DNA of 64,000 nt from Cellulomonas wangleii (GCF_018388445.1 NZ_CP074405.1:2418001-2482000), one strand, 5' to 3'. Positions 38,236-47,837 are shown, counted from the first letter of the stretch. Program-made: numbers and translations. Notes: generated by a model not told the origin, from the letters alone.

Positions 38236-40128
38236 TCACTTCTTCTTCGCGTCCTTGGCGTCCTTGCCGCCGCCGCCGTCCGACGACAGCGCGGCGATGA
38301 AGGCCTCCTGCGGCACGTCGACCCGACCGATGGTCTTCATGCGCTTCTTGCCCTCCTTCTGCTTCTCCAGGAGCTTGCGCTTGCGGGAGATGTCACCGCC
38401 GTAGCACTTGGCCAGGACGTCCTTGCGGATGGCCCGGATGGTCTCGCGGGCGATGATGCGGGCGCCGATCGCCGCCTGGATCGGCACCTCGAACTGCTGG
38501 CGCGGGATGAGGTCCTTGAGCTTGGCCGTCATCATGACGCCGTAGGCGTAGGCCTTCTCCTTGTGCACGATCGCGCTGAACGCGTCGACCGTCTCGCCCT
38601 GCAGGAGGATGTCGACCTTGACCAGGTCGGCGACCTGGTCCCCGACGCGCTCGTAGTCGAGGCTCGCGTAGCCGCGCGTCCGGGACTTGAGCTGGTCGAA
38701 GAAGTCGAACACGATCTCGGCCATCGGCAGTACGTAGCGCAGCTCGACGCGGTCCTCGGAGAGGTAGTCCATGCCCTGGAGCTCACCGCGCTTGGTCTGG
38801 CACAGCTCCATGATCGCGCCGATGAACTCGGACGGGGCCAGGATGGTCGCCTTCACCATCGGCTCCCGCACGGCCAGGATCTTGCCCGAGGGGAACTCGC
38901 TCGGGTTGGTGACCGTGACCACGCTCTTGTCCTCGAGCGTGACCTCGTAGACCACGTTCGGGGCGGTCGAGATCAGGTCGAGGTCGAACTCGCGCTCGAG
39001 CCGTTCGCGCACGATCTCCAGGTGCAGCAGGCCGAGGAACCCGACGCGGAAGCCGAACCCGAGCGCGACCGACGTCTCCGGCTCGTAGTTCAGCGCCGCG
39101 TCGTTGAGCTTCAGCTTGTCGAGCGCGTCGCGCAGGATCGGGTAGTCGGTCCCGTCGATCGGGTAGAGCCCGGAGAACACCATCGGCTTGGGGTCCGAGT
39201 ACCCACCGAGCGCCTCCGCGGCCGGCTTGCCGGCGTTGGTGATCGTGTCGCCGACCTTGGACTGGCGCACGTCCTTCACGCCGGTGATGAGGTAGCCGAC
39301 CTCGCCGACACCGAGCCCCTTGGTCGGAACCGGCTCCGGGGAGCTCACGCCGATCTCGAGCAGCTCGTGCGTCGCGCGCGTCGACATCATGACGATCTTC
39401 TCGCGCGGGTTCAGGTTGCCGTCGACCACGCGGACGTACGTGACGACGCCGCGGTAGGTGTCGTAGACGGAGTCGAAGATCATCGCGCGCGCGGGCGCGT
39501 CCGCGTCGCCCGTGGGCGGCGGGACCAGCTCGACGATGCGGTCCAGGAGCGCCTCGACCCCGACGCCGGTCTTGCCCGAGACCTTCAGGCAGTCCTCCGG
39601 CTCGCCGCCGATGAGCTTGGCGAGCTCCTCGGCGTACTTCTCCGGCTGCGCCGCCGGCAGGTCGATCTTGTTGAGGACGGGGATGATCTGCAGGTCGTTC
39701 TCGAGCGCCAGGTAGAGGTTGGCGAGCGTCTGGGCCTCGATCCCCTGGGCGGCGTCGACCAGCAGGACGGCACCCTCGCACGCCGCGAGCGAGCGCGACA
39801 CCTCGTACGTGAAGTCGACGTGGCCCGGGGTGTCGATCATGTTGAGCGCGTACGGCTGCACGGTGCCCGTCGCGTCCGCGACCCCCCACGGCATGCGCAC
39901 GGCCTGCGACTTGATCGTGATGCCGCGCTCGCGCTCGATGTCCATCCGGTCGAGGTACTGCGCACGCATGGCGCGCGCGTCCACGACGCCCGTCAGCTGC
40001 AGCATCCGGTCGGCGAGCGTCGACTTGCCGTGGTCGATGTGCGCGATGATGCAGAAGTTGCGCAGCAGCTCGGGTGCGGTCGCCGAGGGACGGATCGCCT
40101 CGGCGGCGGTGGCGGACGGGATCGGCAA
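38236..40128 (-). CDS. lepA: Elongation factor 4 (LepA)
   Basis: A 630-residue translational GTPase that back-translocates or helps assemble ribosomes. G1 is [10 protein letters not shown]3 DTPGH, G4 NKIDLP; the characteristic LepA C-terminal domain follows, ending in a Lys-rich tail. No ATG or GTG lies near the expected start. A TTG at 40126-40128 gives [15 protein letters not shown] and then [10 protein letters not shown], close to the MSPIP start I recall for relatives, with GGAG about 9 nt upstream. The only in-frame alternative is a GTG about 170 bases upstream inside the divergent gene's 5' end. The start is therefore moderately certain. Confidence 0.95.
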   Translation of the reverse strand: MPIPSATAAEAIRPSATAPELLRNFCIIAHIDHGKSTLADRMLQLTGVVDARAMRAQYLDRMDIERERGITIKSQAVRMPWGVADATGTVQPYALNMIDTPGHVDFTYEVSRSLAACEGAVLLVDAAQGIEAQTLANLYLALENDLQIIPVLNKIDLPAAQPEKYAEELAKLIGGEPEDCLKVSGKTGVGVEALLDRIVELVPPPTGDADAPARAMIFDSVYDTYRGVVTYVRVVDGNLNPREKIVMMSTRATHELLEIGVSSPEPVPTKGLGVGEVGYLITGVKDVRQSKVGDTITNAGKPAAEALGGYSDPKPMVFSGLYPIDGTDYPILRDALDKLKLNDAALNYEPETSVALGFGFRVGFLGLLHLEIVRERLEREFDLDLISTAPNVVYEVTLEDKSVVTVTNPSEFPSGKILAVREPMVKATILAPSEFIGAIMELCQTKRGELQGMDYLSEDRVELRYVLPMAEIVFDFFDQLKSRTRGYASLDYERVGDQVADLVKVDILLQGETVDAFSAIVHKEKAYAYGVMMTAKLKDLIPRQQFEVPIQAAIGARIIARETIRAIRKDVLAKCYGGDISRKRKLLEKQKEGKKRMKTIGRVDVPQEAFIAALSSDGGGGKDAKDAKKK

Positions 40129-40286
40129 CTCGGCGTTCTCCGGCTTCTGGACGATCTGTGGGCGGTCGGTCGACCGTGGCGCTGGTGCCGTCGCGACGCC
40201 GGGCTCGCCCGTGGTCGGCGGGATCCCGACCCCCGGTGGCGGACCCGACCCTGTCGGGTGTCGGCGGCGGACACCACCATGGTCCC

Positions 40287-41027
40287 ATGACACGCGACCT
40301 GGGCGACGCAGCCGTGACGACGGTGCCGGGGTCCCAGCCGGACCTGGCGACGCTGGCCGCGCTGCAGGAGCGGTTCCGCACCGGCATCGGCGAGGTGGCG
40401 CCGGACGTGCCGGTGCCGTGGTGCGGGCGCTGGCGCGTGCGCCACCTCGTGGTGCACCTCGCCCGGATCCACCACTGGGCAGCCGGGCAGGCGCGCCGCC
40501 GCCAGGAGACCCCGCTCGGCCGCGGCCCGTTCGTCCTGGACGACCTGTACGCCGCGCAGGCCGCCGAGCTGCACGAGACCCTCGCGGCCCTCGACCCGGA
40601 CGCACCCGCCTGGACCCTCGACGACAGCGGCGTCGTGCGCTTCTGGCACCGCCGCCAGGTCCACGAGACCCTCGTGCACCTGTGGGACCTGCGGACCGCC
40701 GGCGACCTGCCCCTGGAGGTCGCACCCGCGCTGTGGGCCGACACGGTCGACGAGGTCGTGCGCGTGATGCATCCCCGCCAGGTGCGACTGGGCCGGTCGA
40801 CAGCGTCGCCGGTGCGGGTCGGGCTCGCCGCGACGGACGCGGGCCGGACGTGGACCGTGCACGCGCGGGACGACGCGCCTGCGGCGCCCGTCGCCGAGGT
40901 GGCCGGTCCGGCGGCCTCGCTCGCCCTGCTGCTGTGGGGACGCACGACGCTCGACGACCCGCACCTCGCGGCGACGGGCGACCGTGCCGCCCTGCAAGCG
41001 GCACTGGGAGGTCCCCTGACCCCCTGA
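40287..41027 (+). CDS. Maleylpyruvate-isomerase-family mycothiol-dependent enzyme
   Basis: A 246-residue protein of the DinB/MDMPI fold. [15 protein letters not shown] (helix with metal-binding His) and [15 protein letters not shown] carry the conserved histidines of the mycothiol-dependent family; the C-terminal MDMPI part ends [11 protein letters not shown]. The thiol mycothiol is an actinobacterial signature. The substrate is unknown. The ATG at 40287 has CACCAT 6 nt upstream, possibly a weak leaderless promoter. It is divergent from lepA. Confidence 0.85.
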   Translation: MTRDLGDAAVTTVPGSQPDLATLAALQERFRTGIGEVAPDVPVPWCGRWRVRHLVVHLARIHHWAAGQARRRQETPLGRGPFVLDDLYAAQAAELHETLAALDPDAPAWTLDDSGVVRFWHRRQVHETLVHLWDLRTAGDLPLEVAPALWADTVDEVVRVMHPRQVRLGRSTASPVRVGLAATDAGRTWTVHARDDAPAAPVAEVAGPAASLALLLWGRTTLDDPHLAATGDRAALQAALGGPLTP

Positions 41028-41089
41028 CCTGCTCGTGCGCGCAGATTTCCTCGTGCACGGCGGACGGCCGCAGGGCTACGGTCCGGCGC

Positions 41090-41971
41090 ATGGACGACTA
41101 CCTCGCGATCAACCGCGCCAACTGGGACGCCCGGGTGCCGGTGCACCTCGCGAGCGGGTACGGCACGCACGAGCTGGTCGCCGACCCGACGGCCCTGTCC
41201 GGTGTCGTGCGGTTCGACCTGCCGCGCCTCGGTGACATCGCCGGCCTGGACGCGGTGCACCTGCAGTGCCACCTCGGCACCGACACGCTCAGCCTCGCGC
41301 GGCTGGGGGCGAGGGTCACCGGTCTCGACCTGTCGGGCGACGCGATCGCTGCCGCGCAGGACCTGGCAGCCCGCGCGGGGACCGACGTCGAGTACGTCGT
41401 GTCGGACGTGTACAGCGCGGTCGACGTGCTCGGACCGGCGCGGTTCGACCTCGTGTACACGGGCATCGGCGCGCTGTGCTGGCTGCCCAGCATCGAGCGC
41501 TGGGCCCGGACCGTGGCTGGGCTTCTGCGGCCGGGCGGGCGGCTGTTCGTCCGCGACGCGCACCCCGTCCTGCTCGCGTCCCTGGGGATGGTGGTCGGCG
41601 CGGAGCATCCCGATCGGGCCCAGCAGCCCTGGATCACCGCACCCGGCACGGCGACGCCCGCGCTGGAGCTGCCGTACTTCGAGCAGCCCGAGCCGCTGCG
41701 CTGGCACGACACCCTCACCTACACGGGCGGCGAGCCCGTCGCGGCACCGCTCTCGGTCGAGTGGAACCACGGCCTCGGCGAGATCGTGACGGCCGTGCTG
41801 GATGCCGGCATGGAGATCACCGGGCTGCACGAGCACGACAGCGTGCCGTGGGACGCGCTGGCCGGTCTGATGACCCACGACGCCGCGACGGGTGAGTGCC
41901 GGCTGACGGACCGGCCCGAGAGGCTGCCGGCGTCGTTCACCCTCACGGCACGGCTCAGGCCTCGCGCGTGA
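41090..41971 (+). CDS. SAM-dependent class I methyltransferase
   Basis: A 293-residue protein. The SAM-binding motif I reads [18 protein letters not shown], motif [11 protein letters not shown] and a later [15 protein letters not shown]. The N-terminal [16 protein letters not shown] is typical of a small-molecule methyltransferase subgroup. Substrate unknown. A TACGGT hexamer (41077-41082) lies 7 nt before the ATG with no ribosome site, so it is probably leaderless. Its 3' end overlaps the convergent transglutaminase gene by 17 bases. Confidence 0.88.
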   Translation: MDDYLAINRANWDARVPVHLASGYGTHELVADPTALSGVVRFDLPRLGDIAGLDAVHLQCHLGTDTLSLARLGARVTGLDLSGDAIAAAQDLAARAGTDVEYVVSDVYSAVDVLGPARFDLVYTGIGALCWLPSIERWARTVAGLLRPGGRLFVRDAHPVLLASLGMVVGAEHPDRAQQPWITAPGTATPALELPYFEQPEPLRWHDTLTYTGGEPVAAPLSVEWNHGLGEIVTAVLDAGMEITGLHEHDSVPWDALAGLMTHDAATGECRLTDRPERLPASFTLTARLRPRA

Positions 41972-42794
41972 TCCGCACCTGCACCTGCAGGTCCTGCGTG
42001 CGCGGCCCGGCGTAGATGCCGCGCAGGGGCGGGACGTCGTCGTAGCAGCGACCACGCCCGAGCACCACGTGGTGCTCCCCGGCACGCACGCGGTTGGTCG
42101 GGTCGTACCCGGTCCACTCCCCCGCCCACCACTCGACCCACGCGTGCGACTCGCCCGTGACGGTCGCGCCGAGCTCACCGGACGTGTCGGGGTGCAGGTA
42201 GCCGGACACGTAGCGCGCCGGGATGCCGACCGACCGCAGCGCACCGAGCGCGAGGTGCGCCATGTCCTGGCACACCCCGGTGCGCTTGGCCCACGCCTCC
42301 GCGGCCGGGGTGTGCACGGTCGTGGCGCCGGGGATGTACTCCAGCTCGTCGCGCACGGCGAGGCACACCGCCTCGGCGGCGTCCGACGGCTCGAGGCCGG
42401 TCGCCGCGCGGCGCGCGATCTCCACGACGTCGTCGGGCACCTCGGTCGTGCTGGTGTCCGCGAGGTGCTCGGACAGCCGGTCCCGCACCTCCGGCCCACG
42501 CAGCACCTCCCAGCCCACCGACGCGGTCGGCCCGGGGCGCTCGGCGACCTCGACCAGGTGCTCCGCCGTCAGCACCAGCGAGCGGTGCGGCGCCAGCACC
42601 TCGAACGCCGTGACGTGGGTCCCCCAGTAGTCCCGGTAGTCGTGGGTCCACGTCTGCGGGTGGACCTCGACGCGGGTCTCGAGCACCGACTGCCCCGGCT
42701 GGGACAGCGGCGTCATGCGCGCCTCGTTGTACGACGCCACCACGGGGTCGGCGTACCGGAACGTGGACGTGTGCACGATCCGCAGGCGGCTCAC
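41955..42794 (-). CDS. Transglutaminase-like cysteine protease-fold protein (cp-ATP-grasp cluster)
   Basis: A 279-residue protein. An N-terminal bacterial transglutaminase-like domain (HTSTFRYADPVVASYNEARM) is followed by the core with an intact triad: Cys in TGVCQDMAHLALG, His in SHAWVEW and Asp in GYDPTN. It should be active as a peptidase or amidase/transferase. The GTG at 42792-42794 overlaps the alpha-E gene stop (GTGA). With the alpha-E and circularly permuted ATP-grasp genes it forms a conserved three-gene module predicted to make and process a peptide-like product; no product is known to me. Confidence 0.92.
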   Translation of the reverse strand: MSRLRIVHTSTFRYADPVVASYNEARMTPLSQPGQSVLETRVEVHPQTWTHDYRDYWGTHVTAFEVLAPHRSLVLTAEHLVEVAERPGPTASVGWEVLRGPEVRDRLSEHLADTSTTEVPDDVVEIARRAATGLEPSDAAEAVCLAVRDELEYIPGATTVHTPAAEAWAKRTGVCQDMAHLALGALRSVGIPARYVSGYLHPDTSGELGATVTGESHAWVEWWAGEWTGYDPTNRVRAGEHHVVLGRGRCYDDVPPLRGIYAGPRTQDLQVQVRITREA

Positions 42795-43720
42795 AGCGCC
42801 TCCCCCACCCAGGTCAGCTCGGCCCCGGACGGGAAGTACCGCCCGCGGATCGCGTCGGACGCCGCCGAGCACGCACGCTGCACCAGCTCCATCTCCTTCG
42901 GCAGGTCGTCCACGATCTCCATCAGCGGGCGGTACTCCAGGCTCGTCCGGACGTGGCCGATGTGGCGGCGCGCGTCGTCGATGGTCGCGCGGTCGGCGAT
43001 CGGCTCCAGCGCCGCGAGCGACGCCTCCGCCTCGTTCAGGGCGTAGACGATCGACCGCGGGAACAGGCGGTCGAGCAGCAGGAAGCCCGCCGCGCGCTCG
43101 TCGGACGCGTTGCCGCGGTAGGTGCGCAGGAACGCCTCGTGCGCCCCGCAGGAGCGCAGCAGCGTGGCCCAGCTCGGGCCGGCCGACCCGGCCAGCGCGC
43201 GCGTCGTCAGCAGCCGCGCGGTCATGTCGGCGCGCTCGATCGACCGCCCGAGGACCATGAAGTGCCAGGTCTCGTCCCGCGACGTCGTCGACTCCATGAT
43301 CCCGGTGACGATCGCGGCCCGCTCCCGCACCCAGGTGAAGTAGTCGTGCGGGCGGGCCGGACGCATCTGGGACGGCAGCTGGTTCCAGCTGGTGTTGAGG
43401 CACTCCCACAGCTCGGTCGAGACGATCTCCCGCGCCCGGCGCGCGTTCTCGCGGGCGGCCACCAGGGCACCGGCGATCGACGAGGGCGAGAACCGGTCGT
43501 ACGCCAGGATGTCCAGGACGTGCTCGCGCCCCACCTCGAGGTCGTCGGGCGGCGCCGGGCGGTCCATGACGGACAGCAGCGAGCGGCAGGCCAGGTCCTC
43601 CTCGGCCCACGGGTCCTCGAGCAGGATCTGCACGTGGACGTCGAGCAGGCGGGCGGTGTCGTCCGCGCGCTCGACGTACCGGCCGATCCAGAACAGCGAC
43701 TCCGCGATGCGGCTCAGCAC
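42791..43720 (-). CDS. Alpha-E domain protein (DUF403)
   Basis: A 309-residue all-helical protein beginning LSRIAESLFWIGRYVERADDTARLLD, the classical alpha-E signature; a second similar segment (VLGRSIERADMTARLL) lies near residue 170. The role is unknown, but it always travels with the ATP-grasp and transglutaminase partners. The GTG at 43718-43720 lies inside the end of the ATP-grasp gene (7-base overlap), and its stop overlaps the next start, so the three are translationally coupled. Confidence 0.92.
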   Translation of the reverse strand: MLSRIAESLFWIGRYVERADDTARLLDVHVQILLEDPWAEEDLACRSLLSVMDRPAPPDDLEVGREHVLDILAYDRFSPSSIAGALVAARENARRAREIVSTELWECLNTSWNQLPSQMRPARPHDYFTWVRERAAIVTGIMESTTSRDETWHFMVLGRSIERADMTARLLTTRALAGSAGPSWATLLRSCGAHEAFLRTYRGNASDERAAGFLLLDRLFPRSIVYALNEAEASLAALEPIADRATIDDARRHIGHVRTSLEYRPLMEIVDDLPKEMELVQRACSAASDAIRGRYFPSGAELTWVGEAL

Positions 43721-45303
43721 GTCGCACCCCCGGTCGTCCGCTGCTGCTGCTGTTGCTGCTGCTGCATGACCTGCACGCGGGCGTCGGACGGGTTGGAGTC
43801 GATCGGCACGGACGCGTCCTTGGGGACGGCCTTCGGCCGCGACTGGCTCTGCGTCTGGGCCCGGCGCGGGACGCGGCCGCCCAGGACCCAGGTGTCCTTG
43901 GAGCCGCCGCCCTGCGAGGAGTTGACGACCAGCTGGCCCTCCGGCAGCGCCACCCGGGTCAGGCCGCCGGGCAGCACGTAGACCGAGTCGCCGTCGTTCA
44001 CGGCGAACGGCCGCAGGTCGACGTGCCGCGGGCGCAGGCCGTCCTCCACGAGCGTCGGGACGGTCGAGAGCTGGACGACCGGCTGCGCGATCCAGCCACG
44101 GGGGTCCTCCCGCAGCCGGGCGCGCAGCACGTCGAGCTCGGCAGGGGTCGCGCGCGGCCCGACCACCAGACCCTTGCCACCCGACCCGTCGACCGGCTTC
44201 ACGACGAGCTCGGGCAGCCGGTCCAGCACCTCCTCGAGCGCGCCCGGGTCCTCGAGCCGCCACGTGTCCACGTTCGGCAGGATCGGCTCCTCGCCCAGGT
44301 GGTACCGGATGAGGTCGGGGACGTAGGTGTAGAGCAGCTTGTCGTCCGCGACGCCGTTGCCCACGGCGTTGGCGATGGTGACGTTGCCGAGGCGCGCGCA
44401 GGTCATGATGCCCGGGCAGCCCAGCAGCGAGTCGGACCGGAACGTCACGGGGTCGATGAACTCGTCGTCGACCCGGCGGTAGATGACGTCGACGCGGCGG
44501 CGCCCCTGCGTCGTGCGCATCCACACCCGACCCCCGGAGACGTACAGGTCCCGCCCTTCGACGAGCTCGACGCCCATGGTCCGGGCGAGGAGCGTGTGCT
44601 CGAAGTACGCCGAGTTGAAGACCCCCGGCGTCAGGACGACCACCGTCGGGTCGTCGACGCCGTGGGGCGCCGCCGCGGTGAGCGCCGCGAGCAGCCGGCG
44701 CGAGTAGTCCACGACCGGCCGGATCCGCAGCGTGGCGAACAGCTCGGGGAACGTCTGCGCCATGGCGCGACGGTTCGACAGCACGTAGCTGACACCGGAC
44801 GGCACCCGCACGTTGTCCTCGAGCACGCGCCAGCCACCGAGGGAGTCCCGCACCAGGTCGATCCCGGAGACGTGCACGCGCACGCCGTTGGGCGGCTCGA
44901 TGCCCCGTGCGGCCCGGTGGAAGTGGTTGGACGAGACGACGACCGAGCGCGGCACGACGCCGTCGGCCACCGACTTCTGCGGACCGTAGACGTCCGCCAG
45001 GAACGCCTCCAGCGCCCGTACCCGCTGCGACACGCCGGGGGCCACGTGCTCCCACTCGTCGCCCGCCATCACGCGCGGGACGACGTCCAGGGGGAACGGA
45101 CGCTCCTCACCGGCGAAGTCGAACGTGACGCCCTGCTTGAGGTACGACCGCGCCAGCGTGTCCGCCCGCGCGCGCAGCTCGCCCGCCGACAGCTGCGCCA
45201 GCGTCGAGTGCACGTGGCGGTACGCCGTCCGGATCTCGCCGTCCGGGCCGATCATCTCGTCCCACGCGGTACCGGCCGGGTAGTCGTCGAAGAGGTCGGC
45301 CAT
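43714..45303 (-). CDS. Circularly permuted ATP-grasp type 2 protein with C-terminal polyGln
   Basis: A 529-residue protein of the circularly permuted ATP-grasp family, predicted to ligate a carboxylate to an amine. VLEDNVRVPSGVSYVLSNR, VGNGVADDKLLYTYVPDLI and ELVVKPVDGSGGKGLVVGP are characteristic; the last holds the ATP-contacting Lys. The last ~55 residues are unusual: a Gln/Ser/Arg stretch and then eight Gln in a row before RTTGGATC. A TAGATT hexamer (45310-45315) is 6 nt before the ATG, so the message is probably leaderless. It heads the three-gene cluster and is divergent from the MazF-like gene. Confidence 0.93.
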   Translation of the reverse strand: MADLFDDYPAGTAWDEMIGPDGEIRTAYRHVHSTLAQLSAGELRARADTLARSYLKQGVTFDFAGEERPFPLDVVPRVMAGDEWEHVAPGVSQRVRALEAFLADVYGPQKSVADGVVPRSVVVSSNHFHRAARGIEPPNGVRVHVSGIDLVRDSLGGWRVLEDNVRVPSGVSYVLSNRRAMAQTFPELFATLRIRPVVDYSRRLLAALTAAAPHGVDDPTVVVLTPGVFNSAYFEHTLLARTMGVELVEGRDLYVSGGRVWMRTTQGRRRVDVIYRRVDDEFIDPVTFRSDSLLGCPGIMTCARLGNVTIANAVGNGVADDKLLYTYVPDLIRYHLGEEPILPNVDTWRLEDPGALEEVLDRLPELVVKPVDGSGGKGLVVGPRATPAELDVLRARLREDPRGWIAQPVVQLSTVPTLVEDGLRPRHVDLRPFAVNDGDSVYVLPGGLTRVALPEGQLVVNSSQGGGSKDTWVLGGRVPRRAQTQSQSRPKAVPKDASVPIDSNPSDARVQVMQQQQQQQQRTTGGATC

Positions 45304-45432
45304 GGCGTGAATCTAGTCGGCCCGTGTCAACGTCGCGTTACGTGACGCGGTCGCCGCGACCTGGCCCCCGGCGGAGGACCGCGGCACCGCCCGCACCGCG
45401 CCGTCGACGCGGCGCGGCTAGGCTCGGCGACC

Positions 45433-45894
45433 GTGACCGACGGCCGCCGACCCTCCGCCCTGCGGCGCGTCGTGCGCCGGCTCCTGCACCCCTCGCCCCG
45501 CGGCACCGGGCCCGTCCGTCCCGCGTACGCGCCGAGCGCCGACGGCCGGCCGGACCCGGGCGAGGTCGTGTGGACCTGGGTGCCCTACGAGGACGACCCA
45601 CGGCGGGGCAAGGACCGCCCGGTGCTCGTGCTGGCGGTGGAGGACGCCACCGTCGTCGCCCTCATGCTCACCAGCAAGGACCATGACCGGGACGCCGCGG
45701 ACGAGGCGCGGCACGGACGCGTCTGGCTCGACGTGGGCAGCGGCGCGTGGGACCCGCGGGGTCGACCGAGCGAGGTACGGCTCGACCGGGTGCTGCGGCT
45801 CCCCGCGGACGAGGTCCGGCGCGAGGGCGCCGCACTGGACCGCCGCCGGTACGACGAGGTCGTCGGTGCGGCTGCCCGGCTGCACGGCTGGTAA
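45433..45894 (+). CDS. PemK/MazF-fold protein without visible antitoxin
   Basis: A 153-residue protein. After a basic N-terminal stretch (about 1-35) comes a MazF-like beta-barrel: DPGEVVWTWVPYEDDPRRGKDRPVLVLAV, LMLTSKDHD and a C-terminal SEVRLDRVLRLPADEV. MazF toxins cut RNA, but no antitoxin gene is next to it, and relatives next to rpsT in Micrococcales suggest a housekeeping paralogue; toxicity is unproven. The GTG lies 8 nt after a TAGGCT hexamer (45419-45424), probably a leaderless start. Its TAA stop is part of the rpsT -10 candidate. Confidence 0.82.
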   Translation: MTDGRRPSALRRVVRRLLHPSPRGTGPVRPAYAPSADGRPDPGEVVWTWVPYEDDPRRGKDRPVLVLAVEDATVVALMLTSKDHDRDAADEARHGRVWLDVGSGAWDPRGRPSEVRLDRVLRLPADEVRREGAALDRRRYDEVVGAAARLHGW

Positions 45895-45897
45895 GAT
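45892..45897 (+). promoter_or_regulatory. Probable -10 element of rpsT
   Basis: TAAGAT matches TANNNT and overlaps the TAA stop of the MazF-like gene. It would start a transcript near 45904. No convincing -35 is visible. Confidence 0.55.
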
Positions 45898-45903
45898 GTC
45901 GAA

Positions 45904-46038
45904 CCGCGTGCCCGCCTGGGTCGGCGGGCGCGGGCGCAGGCCTTTCCCGAGGGTGTCCCCACGCCCCAGTCCTGGCGCTGCGCATGCCCTCTACGACCTG
46001 TCGGATCGCTCCGGCGACCTAACCAAGAGAGTCCACAC
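45904..46038 (+). promoter_or_regulatory. Long 5' leader of rpsT
   Basis: About 135 nt separate the putative start site from the rpsT GTG, unusual in a window where many genes look leaderless. It opens with a GC-rich foldable segment and ends in AAGAGAG before the start codon. S20 genes can be autoregulated through their leaders; that is inference here. Confidence 0.4.
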
Positions 46039-46299
46039 GTGGCGAACATCAAGTCCCAGATCAAGCGCATCCGCACGAACGAGAAGGCCCGGCTGCGGAA
46101 CAAGTCCGTCAAGTCCGAGCTCAAGACGTACGTGCGTCGCGTCCGCGAGGCCGTCGCCGGTGGCGACAAGGACGCGGCGAACGCTGCGCTCGCCGTCGCG
46201 GCGCGCAAGCTCGACAAGGCGGTGTCCAAGGGCGTGATCCACGCCAACCAGGCCGCCAACCGCAAGTCGGCGCTCTCGAAGGCCGTCAACGGCCTCTGA
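46039..46299 (+). CDS. rpsT: 30S ribosomal protein S20
   Basis: An 86-residue basic helical protein binding 16S rRNA early in 30S assembly: [20 protein letters not shown] at the start, and the typical KSALSKAVN end. The GTG start has an AGAGAG purine stretch upstream. It is a single-gene unit, ending before a 23-bp hairpin terminator, and lies close to holA as in many bacteria, with the peptide/regulator locus inserted between. Confidence 0.97.
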   Translation: MANIKSQIKRIRTNEKARLRNKSVKSELKTYVRRVREAVAGGDKDAANAALAVAARKLDKAVSKGVIHANQAANRKSALSKAVNGL

Positions 46300-46346
46300 G
46301 CCCGCAGCGCAGCTTCCACCTGCGCCAGGGACCTCGACGTCCCGCA

Positions 46347-46397
46347 CGAACGCCGGAAGGGCGGCACCCCGCGAGGGTGCCGCCCTTCCGGCGTTCG
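46347..46397. terminator. Bidirectional terminator hairpin after rpsT
   Basis: A perfect 23-bp stem (46347-46369 with 46375-46397) and a 5-nt loop, between the convergent rpsT and XRE-TPR genes. No U tract follows on either strand. It is the strongest hairpin in the window. Confidence 0.9.
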
Positions 46398-46426
46398 TCG
46401 GACCTCGTCAGCCGACCAGGACCGCG

Positions 46427-47755
46427 TCAGCCACCCAGCGCCCACGTCTCGCGCGGCGCACCCGTCGGCACGGACGGGTGGAACCCCGCCTCGCGCAGGG
46501 CCCGGTCGAACGCCCGCGCCGCCGCGTCGACGTCGCCGCGACGCAGGTAGCGGTCGCCCAGGTCACGCCAGACGCCGGCGGAGTACCGCGTGGCCGCCAT
46601 CATGCCCAGCAGGTCGGCCGCCCACTTGAACGACGCGGTCGCCCCCTCGTGGTCACCGCGGGCGTCGAGCACGTCACCCAGCGCGACGTGCGCCGTGGCG
46701 GACTCCAGCCGGGGCGAGTCGCCCAGTCCGTCCAGCGCCCGCCGGACGTCGGCCTCGGCCGCGTCCTCGTCACCCAGGAGCAGGTGCGCCCGCGACCGCT
46801 CGACCTGCAGGCGCGCGATGTCCAGCGCCGAGCCGACCGCGCTCACCCCCGGCTCCGCCCTGTCGATCTGCTCGAGCGCGGCCCGCGGGTCCGCCGGCTC
46901 GGAGCGCAGCAGGAGCCAGGCGTAGTTCACCCGCAGGCGGGGCAGGTCCCGGTCCGGCTCCCCCTCCGAGAGCAGGGCCAGCGCCCGCTCCGTGTACCGC
47001 TGCGCGAGCTCGTAGTCCCGGCGCTGCTCGGCCACGAGAGCGGCGTTCCAGTACACGCTGCCCCGGCCGCGGGGCGTGCCGAGCGACTCCGCGAGCCGCA
47101 CGAGCTCCGCCGCGCGGTGCGTCGCGTACAGCAGGTCGCCGCGCTCGACGTACGCCCACAGCACGGTCGACGCGAGCCGCAGGTGCTCGTCGGTCCCCAG
47201 CAGGTCCGCCGCGTCGAGCTCCGCGAGCGTGCCCTCCCCCACCTCGACGGCCCGGTGCAGGTCGCCCGCCTCCAGGTAGCAGCCGACCAGGGCGGTCGTG
47301 AGCGAGGCGGCGCGCAGGTGGTCGGGACGCTCCCGCGTCTCGGCGAGCAACGGCTCGAGCAGCGTGATCGCCGTCTCCAGGTCGCCGAGCACCTCGTGGG
47401 CGCAGGCGAGCGTGGTGAGCGCCTCGACGCGCAGCACGGGCGTGACCACGGTGAGGTCCAGCGCGTCGATGCGCCGGGCGGCGCCGGCCGCGTCGCCGCT
47501 GGCCAGGTCGAGCCGCGCGTAGTCGACCTCGAGCCGGGTCCGCGCCTCGTTCGGGCCGTCCTCACCGTGCTTGAGGAACTCGAGCGTCGTACCGAGACGT
47601 TCCGCCAGCACGCCGAGCGCGGTGTCCGTCGGTTCGCGGTGCCCCGCCTCGATGAGGGAGATGTAGCTGGGCGAGAACGCGTTGCCCGCCAGCGCCGTCT
47701 GGGAGAGCCCGGAGGCCAGCCGCGCCTCACGCACGCGGTCACCGATCGTCGTCAT
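46427..47755 (-). CDS. XRE-family HTH regulator with TPR domain (RRNPP-like layout)
   Basis: A 442-residue protein. An N-terminal XRE helix-turn-helix (about 5-62: IGDRVREARLASGLSQTALA, then SPSYISLIEAGHREP) is followed by about nine TPR-like helical hairpins from about residue 70 to 420, with A-x-x-x-L-G/A patterns. This is the architecture of peptide-sensing RRNPP regulators such as PlcR and NprR, though XRE-TPR proteins of other roles exist. The ATG at 47753-47755 has TAGAAT 8 nt upstream, inside a GTCAT-N7-ATGAC inverted repeat, so autoregulation is likely. A secreted-peptide gene lies 196 bases upstream on the same strand. Confidence 0.85.
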   Translation of the reverse strand: MTTIGDRVREARLASGLSQTALAGNAFSPSYISLIEAGHREPTDTALGVLAERLGTTLEFLKHGEDGPNEARTRLEVDYARLDLASGDAAGAARRIDALDLTVVTPVLRVEALTTLACAHEVLGDLETAITLLEPLLAETRERPDHLRAASLTTALVGCYLEAGDLHRAVEVGEGTLAELDAADLLGTDEHLRLASTVLWAYVERGDLLYATHRAAELVRLAESLGTPRGRGSVYWNAALVAEQRRDYELAQRYTERALALLSEGEPDRDLPRLRVNYAWLLLRSEPADPRAALEQIDRAEPGVSAVGSALDIARLQVERSRAHLLLGDEDAAEADVRRALDGLGDSPRLESATAHVALGDVLDARGDHEGATASFKWAADLLGMMAATRYSAGVWRDLGDRYLRRGDVDAAARAFDRALREAGFHPSVPTGAPRETWALGG

Positions 47756-47760
47756 GAAAA

Positions 47761-47777
47761 GTCATTCTACGTATGAC
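47761..47777. promoter_or_regulatory. GTCAT-N7-ATGAC inverted repeat at the XRE-TPR promoter
   Basis: Perfect 5-bp arms with a 7-nt spacer overlap the TAGAAT -10 hexamer (47764-47769, minus strand) of the XRE-TPR gene. The same motif with the same spacer recurs at 48260-48276. It is probably the regulator's binding site. Confidence 0.65.
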
Positions 47778-47837
47778 GTCCGTGAAAGCCATCCCCCTGG
47801 CGATGAACTGCGTGCCATTCACCCTGAGGGATGCGCG

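Noticed and set aside
45433..45894. A complete toxin-antitoxin pair at the MazF-like gene
   Set aside because: Neighbours on both sides are accounted for (ATP-grasp gene and rpsT); there is no room for an antitoxin gene.
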